A program made the translations under genes and the position numbers. Below are positions 25,226 through 32,850 of a DNA stretch of 64,000 bases, in pieces. How positions within the stretch are numbered: position 1 is the stretch's first letter; the number at the start of each line of letters is the position of its first letter. Source of the DNA: Treponema phagedenis (GTDB taxonomy: Bacteria; Spirochaetota; Spirochaetia; Treponematales; Treponemataceae); assembly GCF_008153345.1 (NCBI RefSeq), contig NZ_CP042818.1, positions 992,001 through 1,056,000 of the forward strand, read 5' to 3'. The notes under the pieces were generated by a model. The model was not told the DNA's origin. It was given only the letters and a program-made list of their open reading frames with translations, and did not search any database.

Positions 25226-27699
25226 ACGGGCGCCCCTCCTTTTATAATTGTATAATTTTGAGCCTGTACTTCAACAGATCCGTTTGTCCAGTTTTTATTT
25301 CCGTAATTTACATACACGGTTACGCCGTTGCTGTAATCAATTTTTTTAACGTCCTTTGTAATCACCGTATGTAAAATAATATTCGCATTTTTTACCTCTT
25401 GATAAAATACATTGTAAGAATGATACAACCGGATTGCATCCTGTATCATATCCCGATAGTACACGGAAAATTCTTTTGTAAGCTCGGAGTCTTGAATATT
25501 ATGGAATACGGTTTCTTTTTTGTATGAAAAACAAAACCGCGGAGCAGAGCGGGTTTCAATCGCATACAAAAAAGAATTTTGAATACCGAGACTTGCATTG
25601 CTATTCCATGAATCCGAAGAATACGGAATACATCCGTCCAATACCAACTGCACAAAAGGAACCGCAGTATCCGTTACCTCAAGCTTATTGCTGTTTGAAG
25701 GAAGGCGGTTAATATACCGCGCGGCAAACAGTGCGTAACTATTCGGATTATCCAAAACCAAGTCATAAGAATTTTTTAAAATTGATAATGCGTTTTGATA
25801 TTCAGGCCGCGCATGTATGCGAGAGATGTTTTTTTTGCGATTATAATCGGGAATAAGATTGGTCGCCAAATCTTTGATATGCAGCATCGAAGGTTTAAAA
25901 CTATTCATTGCCGTGACAGTTGTTTCGGCATACGAGCTGATAACATGCGGAGAAATATAATAGGTTGAATATGGCAGAGTTTTTTTAAACATAGTATTTT
26001 TTTCAAAATATACAATATCGGCATAATCTCCGTCATGTTTTCTTGCCGCCATTTTAATCGGTTTAAATTTTTTTGACGTATACACTCTTCCCATGTTGAT
26101 CGAAGGAGCAAAAAGATTTGAATCGGCTGCTATTGTATTTTGTAAATCAAGATAATTTTTTTTACTGCCGATTCCCGATACAAAACTGATCTTTGAAAGA
26201 GCGGAGTGATTAACACCGCTGTTAAACAACCCGTCAAATAAAACCGTGATGTTTTTTATTCCGGCATTTTTAAGCGCTTCATAAATTTCTTTTCCCTGCG
26301 ATAAGGTTGTCGCTGTTACTGTTGACGTATAGGGAATTCCCAAAAAGAATTTTGTTTTACGCAAGGCGCCAATCAGTTCAAGAAAGAACGGCGAATCGTT
26401 TTCTTTTGGATATACGGAGATTGCATTTTGCTCAATAAGATATTTTTGATATTCTTTTGCCATCGCCGTATAGTTTGCATCCTTTCCGGATAAAAATCGA
26501 TAACGCACAACAATGTCTCCCTTGTATACATCGCTTGGGATACGAGGTGTTGTAACGGTTTGATTCCCGAATAAGGCAACATTTTCAACATCAAGGAGAG
26601 TGAAGCGGCTGCTAATCCTGTTAAACTCATTACTCCTGCCGCTGATATCAGCAACGATCTCCGCAATTTCCGCACCCTTTTCAATAATAGCAAAAACTGC
26701 AAAATCATTTTTTTTCATTCCGTACACCGGCAAGGTAACCGGATAATTATTTTGGCGGAACCGCTCGGCATATTTTAACGGGTCTCGTCCGAACACGGTA
26801 TCCTGATAGGATAAGGCATTTGTTTTTCCGTTATTAAAATAAATTAAAGCACCTGAACCGTCGGGCACCAAAAAATAACCGCTGTCTTTTTCTTCCGCCG
26901 ATAAAAGATAGGGCGTGAACTCAATCATTTGCACCGGGTTATCCGTGGTTGTTTTGATTTTCTCTACCGGTACGCGCACAAGAATATCTTTTCCATCTAA
27001 AACGTACTCCACCGTTATCTTAACGGAAGGATTTACATACTGTGTTTTATATCCGTACTCCGCATTATCTTCCGCCATGTCATCTTTAGTGTACTCGCTT
27101 TTTTCAAAGATAAGAGAATGCAGGCGATTGATCGCAAGAGTTCCCATAGTATCCGTTGCGCGAACCCAATATTTGTTTTGTACCACGCGGTAATTATCTC
27201 TGAATAATTTATCATCACGGCTGGAAAGTTTTGGAAGTAAAAGCTTTGTGTATTTTTCAACCGGTATCATTTTCGGTAAATCATCAACCGTCAGAGAATC
27301 ATCTCCCAATGTCATTTGTAAAGAAACACCGTTACTAATCGGAGTAATTTCAAAGCGATTAAAACTTGTGCTATAAGAAAAGCTGTCCATTGAATTAACG
27401 GTTCCCTGTCTGAGGTTCGACATATAGGTAACAATGATATTTGATTTTTGCACATTTTTTGTAGCGGCACTTCCTTCTATGCCGTCAAACCTGATAGATT
27501 GCAAAACCTGATTTGTTTGTTTATGCATAAAAGAAACTTGCATATTTGTTTTATCAATGGATATTTTCCAGTACTCATTTTCCGCAAGCGGTTGTATTGT
27601 TTCATCGGAAAAAAGAGCGGTAATTTGCGCAAAGAAAAAAAGCAGAAAAAAACCAAGGCGAAGTGTAAAAAATTGATATCGTATATTTTTCATTCTCAT
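25222..27699 (-). CDS. DUF5696-type exported protein
   Basis: An 825-residue protein with a signal peptide (LGFFLLFFFAQITALFS). The body has the marks I associate with DUF5696: SGYFLVPDGSGALIYFNNGKT, NYPVTLPVYGMKKND and IEFTPYLLSAEE, followed by an alpha/beta-barrel-like part (NAGIKNITVLFDG, YISPHVISSYAETT). Such proteins stand in ABC sugar-transporter clusters next to YIP1 proteins in Firmicutes; their role is unknown, and a glycoside-hydrolase-like fold has been supposed. ATG 27699 or 27693 may start. It is 10 bases after the YIP1 gene stop and overlaps the next permease by ATGA. Confidence 0.75.
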   Translation of the reverse strand: MRMKNIRYQFFTLRLGFFLLFFFAQITALFSDETIQPLAENEYWKISIDKTNMQVSFMHKQTNQVLQSIRFDGIEGSAATKNVQKSNIIVTYMSNLRQGTVNSMDSFSYSTSFNRFEITPISNGVSLQMTLGDDSLTVDDLPKMIPVEKYTKLLLPKLSSRDDKLFRDNYRVVQNKYWVRATDTMGTLAINRLHSLIFEKSEYTKDDMAEDNAEYGYKTQYVNPSVKITVEYVLDGKDILVRVPVEKIKTTTDNPVQMIEFTPYLLSAEEKDSGYFLVPDGSGALIYFNNGKTNALSYQDTVFGRDPLKYAERFRQNNYPVTLPVYGMKKNDFAVFAIIEKGAEIAEIVADISGRSNEFNRISSRFTLLDVENVALFGNQTVTTPRIPSDVYKGDIVVRYRFLSGKDANYTAMAKEYQKYLIEQNAISVYPKENDSPFFLELIGALRKTKFFLGIPYTSTVTATTLSQGKEIYEALKNAGIKNITVLFDGLFNSGVNHSALSKISFVSGIGSKKNYLDLQNTIAADSNLFAPSINMGRVYTSKKFKPIKMAARKHDGDYADIVYFEKNTMFKKTLPYSTYYISPHVISSYAETTVTAMNSFKPSMLHIKDLATNLIPDYNRKKNISRIHARPEYQNALSILKNSYDLVLDNPNSYALFAARYINRLPSNSNKLEVTDTAVPFVQLVLDGCIPYSSDSWNSNASLGIQNSFLYAIETRSAPRFCFSYKKETVFHNIQDSELTKEFSVYYRDMIQDAIRLYHSYNVFYQEVKNANIILHTVITKDVKKIDYSNGVTVYVNYGNKNWTNGSVEVQAQNYTIIKGGAPV

Positions 27700-27709
27700 G
27701 CTTTCCTCT

Positions 27710-28495
27710 TTAAAAATATTTTAATAAAATTTCTTTTACCAGCGTGGTGATAAAAAACACCACATCTCCCGCAAGCGACATCATAATCATTAGAATAAAT
27801 GTAATCACCATCATAGAAACAATGGTCAATAAAACAGCGGCAAGCGATTTTGAAAAAGAATAGTCATGGATGACCACTAAGCCGATGAATAAATAAAACA
27901 CAAACATCACCGCTCCGATTACGCTTATGGTTGTTGCAATGCTGATTTCATCCATGATAAGAACATTGCTTAAACCTAAGGAAATAAGCCGCAAAACTGA
28001 GAACGGAAAGAGCGCATACATAGTTACCAAAAAGATTTCTTTAAAATGCCCTTTGCCGTCAAGTAAGGTTGTAACGCTCCAGTTTGCAACAATAAAAAGT
28101 GCAACAGGGAATATAGTTATTGCCGCCAGAAAAAGACTGTTTACTTTATACGGATCATTATTGTTAATTAAAAATCCCGTATACACATATTCCATAATAT
28201 TGAGTAAGGCGGAAAAGCATAATACAAAAAATGCAAAGCCGTAACTGCCTGCCCCCTCATGTTTAATTTCTCCGAATGTTTTAAAGGGGCTTCCCAAAAT
28301 ACGCATTGGAAATTTCCACGCCGTGTATATAAACCTTTTAACTCTTTGATTAGTGATTTGTATAATCGGCGGATGTTTTTTTCTGTATATCGCATAAACC
28401 GCTTTGACTAATGCAATGGCAATAAGCGCTTTAAAAAAAACAGGAAACCATATTTGCAATTTTTGATTTCTCACCTTTGCAAACGATTTACTGTA
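27710..28495 (-). pseudogene. YIP1-like membrane domain, 3' part of a gene split by an IS5-type element
   Basis: C-terminal half of the protein whose N-terminal half lies at 29706-31014. The 260 residues have five or six membrane helices (YGFAFFVLCFSALLNIMEYVY, IFPVALFIVANWSVTTLL, ISVIGAVMFVFYLFIGLVV) and the NWSVTTLLDGKG segment of the YIP1 fold. The frame runs into the IS end (28496), so the apparent ATG at 28501 comes from the IS. Removing the IS and one TGTA copy joins both halves in frame. May still be expressed as a fragment by read-through. Confidence 0.85.
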
Positions 28496-29709
28496 GGGCA
28501 CCTCTAAAAACCCCCTTTAAAAAAGATTAAAAAGATGATAAAATGAGGTATGAAACAAAAAGGATTATTTGATGAAGAAGATCGTTTAAGAGTATTAAGT
28601 AAGCTAGGAGATAGTCTTGAAAAATTAAACGAAAAAATAAATTGGGAAATATTCAAGCCCCTATTAAAAAAAGCATTAACTAAAGAGCCAAAAGGTTTAG
28701 GCGGAAGACCTGCATACGATTATGTAATGATGTTTAAAATAATAATTTTACAAAAATTATACAACATAAGTGATGACCAAACGGAATATCAAATAAACGA
28801 TCGGCTATCCTTTATGAGATTTTTAGGATTGGAATTAAAAGATAAAGTACCCGATGCAAAAACAATATGGCTTTTTAAAGAAAAACTCATTGAAGCGAGA
28901 GTATCAAAAAAATTATTTGAAAAGTTTGGAAAAGAATTAGCTAAAAATAACTTAATAGGAAAAGAGGGAACGATAATAGATGCGACAATAGTAGAAGCAC
29001 CGATACAGCATAACAGCAAAGATGAAAATGAACAAATCAAAAACGGAAAAATTCCTGAACAATGGCAAGAAAAACAAAATAAGGCAAAATTATCGCAAAA
29101 AGACTGTGATGCGAGGTGGACAAAGAAGCATAAACGTAATTATTACGGTTATAAAGATCATATAAAAATAGATAAAAAAAGTAAGCTTATATTGAAAGCA
29201 ACGGTAACAGCAGCCAATGTTCATGATAGTAGAGAGTTAAAAAATTTAGTTGAAAGGAAAGATGAAAGATTATACGCAGATAGTGCCTATATAGGAGAAG
29301 AAATAGAGGGGATTTTAAAAGCGAAAGGGATAGAAGGACAAATTTGTGAAAGAGGAGCAAGAGGGAAACCTCTTACTAAAAAACAAAAAATCGGTAACAG
29401 AAAAAAATCAAAAATACGGGCAAGAGTTGAACATGTATTTGGCTTTATGACAAACTCAATGAAAGGTATCTATGTAAGAACGATAGGACTAGCTCGTGCA
29501 ACATTTTCGATAATAATGATGAACTTAACATACAACTTATGCCGATATTGCTATCTAAAGAAGTAAAATGAGAGAGCATATAGGTAATAAAATGGAAAAG
29601 TAAGAGAACTAAGATAAAGAATCCAAGTTTTACACTAGACAATTTATAAAAAAGCTACTAAAATAATAAATAGGTACACTAAAAAATAGGTTTTTAGAGG
29701 TGCCCTGTA
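28492..29709 (+). mobile_element. IS5-type insertion sequence with 4-bp TGTA target duplication
   Basis: Element 28496-29705 (1210 bp). Its ends are inverted repeats: GGGCACCTCTAAAAACC at the left and GGTTTTTAGAGGTGCCC at the right (17 bp perfect). The 4-bp duplications TGTA are 28492-28495 and 29706-29709. It holds one transposase gene and interrupts the NHL/YIP1 gene of the ABC operon in opposite orientation. Confidence 0.92.
28550..29566 (+). CDS. IS5-family transposase
   Basis: A 338-residue DDE transposase. The N-terminal part has GGRPAYDYVMMFKIIILQKL and SDDQTEYQINDRLSFMRFLGL, typical of IS5 members. The catalytic residues are plausible as IIDATIVEAP (first Asp), RLYADSAYIG (second Asp) and ARVEHVFGFM (Glu). 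The frame is intact, with GAAAC-type leader and no clear ribosome site. It is complete, so the element may still move. Confidence 0.92.
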   Translation: MKQKGLFDEEDRLRVLSKLGDSLEKLNEKINWEIFKPLLKKALTKEPKGLGGRPAYDYVMMFKIIILQKLYNISDDQTEYQINDRLSFMRFLGLELKDKVPDAKTIWLFKEKLIEARVSKKLFEKFGKELAKNNLIGKEGTIIDATIVEAPIQHNSKDENEQIKNGKIPEQWQEKQNKAKLSQKDCDARWTKKHKRNYYGYKDHIKIDKKSKLILKATVTAANVHDSRELKNLVERKDERLYADSAYIGEEIEGILKAKGIEGQICERGARGKPLTKKQKIGNRKKSKIRARVEHVFGFMTNSMKGIYVRTIGLARATFSIIMMNLTYNLCRYCYLKK

Positions 29710-31014
29710 ATACACTCTGTCTCCGCCAAGCTGCAAATATTCAAGGGATTGCGCATAGGCTCCTTGCCGTAAATACGCTCTGCCCATTCCCGAATAGGCA
29801 AGCGGAAAGTTATGATTATAATGCAGCACTTCCTGCCATTTTTTCATTGACTCGGTGTGATTAAAATTGTATTGATGAAACACCGCCTCGTTTAAAACCT
29901 TGCCGTACTCGGTTGGTTCAAATACTTCGATTGATTGCGAAAGAGCATCAAGCACAATAATTTTATCTCCGTCAAAACTGAGGTCAACCGGATTTTGAAA
30001 ATAACCTGCTTGATCTCCAAGTCCTCCGAAAATAAATAAAAGAGTTCCGTCTTCGTTATATGCAAACACACGCGAGCGAATAGAATCTAATAGAATAAAA
30101 ACTCCGCTTTCGTTTGAATCGACTGCAATGAATTCAGTTTTGCCGGTGGGGATTCCGTATGCCTGCCGATTAACTCGTATATCAAGGTCGCCTTCGGGAT
30201 ATTGCTTACTTGTTATGCGTAAAATATTTTCACCCTTTGCATTCAGTTTTTTAACTCTCTGCTTTTCATCTTTTCCTTGAATGGTTGCAAATATAAATCC
30301 TTCATGGCTGATGCAAAGGTTTGAAAAATCAGTCGGCAGCCACAGCGATTGCCGCCTGCGCTGTTCGGCTGTTGCCAGTCTCCGCCAAATCAACTCAACC
30401 GGAGAAAACGAAACCTTATTCACACCGAAAAATTTAGAAAAGCTTCCGTCTGAATTCAGCTCGACAATACCTTCGTACATGCCCTTTGCAACAACATAGA
30501 TTCTTCCCGAGTTATCAACAACAAGTTTTGAAGGGCGGTACAGCACATTTTCAAATCCGTAAATTTTCGGGCGCGCAAGAATTCTTTTTAAAGAACCGTC
30601 GGCGTTAAAATGCAGTATTCTGCCTTCTTCCGCTTGCGCAATATAATAGTCTTCCGCTTTTGTTACAAACATTCCGGAGCAGTGCCGTAGCGGCTGTACT
30701 GCTCCGTCAACATCCGTATACTCGATTATTCGTTTTTGAAACTCAAAATTTTTATTAAAAATAATTAACTGTTCTGCGCAAAGCACATAGATTGCGGAAT
30801 CCGAAACACAGACATTGCATAAGTGAGCAAGGTTCTCAGTTTGCGGGATATCTTTTGCGGTGATGGAATTGCGATGCACATAAGCGGGAGGAGCGGGAAG
30901 CACTTGCCGAAACTCTGAATAAATATAATTTGAGGAGCCTTCCCGTATCGGATCTGCAAAACAAAAACCGCTCAATAATAAAATCGGAATACATAAAAAA
31001 CGGAATCTTTTCAC
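29706..31014 (-). pseudogene. NHL-repeat/TPR exported protein, 5' part of a gene split by the IS5-type element
   Basis: N-terminal half (about 435 residues before the IS) of the protein completed at 27710-28495. Signal peptide FLCIPILLLSGFCFA, then six-bladed NHL-like beta-propeller repeats (RPSKLVVDNSGRIYVVAKG, NPVDLSFDGDKIIVLDALS), then TPR helices (AYSGMGRAYLRQGAYAQSLEY). The frame continues 16 codons past the target duplication to a stop in the IS (29644). Intact product would be about 696 residues: propeller outside, YIP1 helices in the membrane. Likely helps the sugar transporters; role unknown. Confidence 0.85.
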
Positions 31015-31018
31015 AAGC

Positions 31019-31951
31019 TTAATCCTTTATCCCCGATGTTACCATTGTCTGCAATACGTTTGACTGCGAAATAATAAAAACAGTAACCGGTATAATAAAC
31101 ATTAAAAGAGAAGCCGCCGCAAGTGCACCCGCTCTGGCTATTGCACTTCCGCTTGCCGCAATTTGAGATAGCATTGCCGCAATCGGTTTTATACTCTCTT
31201 TGTAAATATAATTGGTGCCCGTTGTTCCCCAAAGCCCTTGAAATGAAATAATAAACAAGGTAATCCATGCGGGCTTTACGGCGGGCATTACAATTGTCCA
31301 AAGCATTTTCATATAGCCTGCTCCGTCAACCTTTGCCGCATCAATAAGTGCGTTTGGAACCTGACTCATAAAGTTACTCATTAAAAAGAGTCCGAGCGGA
31401 AGCGCAAAGGCAGGAAAAATAATCGACCAATAGGTATCGATGAAGCCGAGCTTTGCCATAATAACATAACTCGGTACCGCCGTTACCGAAGGAGAAAACA
31501 TTAATGCCATCACAATGATTTTTGAAATAAGTGCGTTGCCGGGGAACTGAAATTTTGCAAGCGGGAATGCTGCCATTGAGGCAAGAAAAATATACCCAAA
31601 GGAGCCGACAAGCACAATAAAAAGCGTGTTAAAAAAATACCGTAAAAGAGGCACCAGCGAATTGGCAAATATTTCAAAAAGGTCGGCAAAGTTTCCAAGC
31701 GTGGGCTGCATGACAAAAAGTTTCGGCGGAAAAATAAAAAGCTCATTGATGGGCTTAAAGGCATTGTTAATCATAAACAAAACAGGAAATAAAGAGAGTA
31801 ATGCAAAGAGTACTAAAAAAAGCAAAAGCAGCACACTGCCTGCAACACTGCGATTGCTATGCTTGTTTGTAAAAAAATTAACTATCGATGCTTTCAGCAT
31901 TCGCCGCCGTGCGGTTGCGGAAAGCACCGGTTTTTCTTTTGACTGTCTCAT
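31019..31951 (-). CDS. Sugar ABC transporter permease, MalG type (first pair)
   Basis: A 310-residue permease. Six helices begin at SVLLLLFLVLFALLSLFPVLF; the EAA loop is VPNALIDAAKVDGAGYMKML. It ends with helix SLLMFIIPVTVFIISQSNVL and an MVTSGIKD tail typical of carbohydrate permeases. It overlaps the MalF-type gene upstream by ATGA and the NHL/YIP1 gene starts 4 bases after its stop. Confidence 0.9.
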   Translation of the reverse strand: MRQSKEKPVLSATARRRMLKASIVNFFTNKHSNRSVAGSVLLLLFLVLFALLSLFPVLFMINNAFKPINELFIFPPKLFVMQPTLGNFADLFEIFANSLVPLLRYFFNTLFIVLVGSFGYIFLASMAAFPLAKFQFPGNALISKIIVMALMFSPSVTAVPSYVIMAKLGFIDTYWSIIFPAFALPLGLFLMSNFMSQVPNALIDAAKVDGAGYMKMLWTIVMPAVKPAWITLFIISFQGLWGTTGTNYIYKESIKPIAAMLSQIAASGSAIARAGALAAASLLMFIIPVTVFIISQSNVLQTMVTSGIKD

Positions 31952-32850
31952 GTTCCAACCTTCCTCAGCATTTTCTGTACTAAATTATTTAAGCCGAGCA
32001 TTAAGAAAAATAACAACACCGCTATCGCCGATGCGTAGCCCATCTCAAGGCGGATAATTCCGTAATCATTAAGATGGTTGATAATTGTATGCGTTGCATA
32101 ATTCGGCGACGGAAAGCCCGTAAGCGCAACAGTTACATCGGCAACCGCAAGCGATCCGGTAACGGACATAACAGCTCCGAACAAAAGCTGCGGCTTCATA
32201 TTCGGCAGCGTAATAAACCAAAGTTCTTGCCAGCGGTTGCGCACACCGTCAATTTCGGCAGCCTCGTATTGCGATCTATCAACCCCTTGCAGCCCCGCTA
32301 TAAACGAAAGAAAGCCGACTCCCAAACTCATCCACAGAGAAACCAGAATCACAATGCTCATCATGTATTTTTCATTTTGCAACCAAAGCATCGGCTCTTT
32401 AAGAATGCCCCAGCTAAGCAGCTTCGCATTTAAATATCCATACGCATCGCCTGAAAAGATAAGCAAAAAAATCATATACGCATTGCCCGATATTGAGGGT
32501 GCATAAAAAATTACCGTGAACACTGTCCTGAGCCCACGCGGTAATTCATTGATTAGCCATGCCATTAAAAACGAAAAAATATATCCGAAGGGGCCGATGA
32601 TAAGCGCCATAATAAACGTGTTCTTTACCGCTTTTAAAAATATCGGGTCAGAGAGAAAAAGTTTGGTATAATTATCAACGCCGATAAATTTAGGCGGCTG
32701 CAATACATTGAATTGCGTAAAACTGAAATATACCGAAATTACAATCGGGATAATTGTAAAAAGCAAAAAGAAAAACAAAAAGGGAAACATCATTGCATAC
32801 AAGGTCTTATGTTCTTGCACTGCTTTTTTTAATCGTTGCAATCTACTCAT
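31948..32850 (-). CDS. Sugar ABC transporter permease, MalF type (first pair)
   Basis: A 300-residue permease with six helices (YAMMFPFLFFFLLFTIIPIV first) and the EAA loop RSQYEAAEIDGVRNRWQELW. It overlaps the solute-binding protein gene by 8 bases, as in a translation-coupled operon. It pairs with the MalG-type gene 31019-31951. Confidence 0.92.
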   Translation of the reverse strand: MSRLQRLKKAVQEHKTLYAMMFPFLFFFLLFTIIPIVISVYFSFTQFNVLQPPKFIGVDNYTKLFLSDPIFLKAVKNTFIMALIIGPFGYIFSFLMAWLINELPRGLRTVFTVIFYAPSISGNAYMIFLLIFSGDAYGYLNAKLLSWGILKEPMLWLQNEKYMMSIVILVSLWMSLGVGFLSFIAGLQGVDRSQYEAAEIDGVRNRWQELWFITLPNMKPQLLFGAVMSVTGSLAVADVTVALTGFPSPNYATHTIINHLNDYGIIRLEMGYASAIAVLLFFLMLGLNNLVQKMLRKVGT

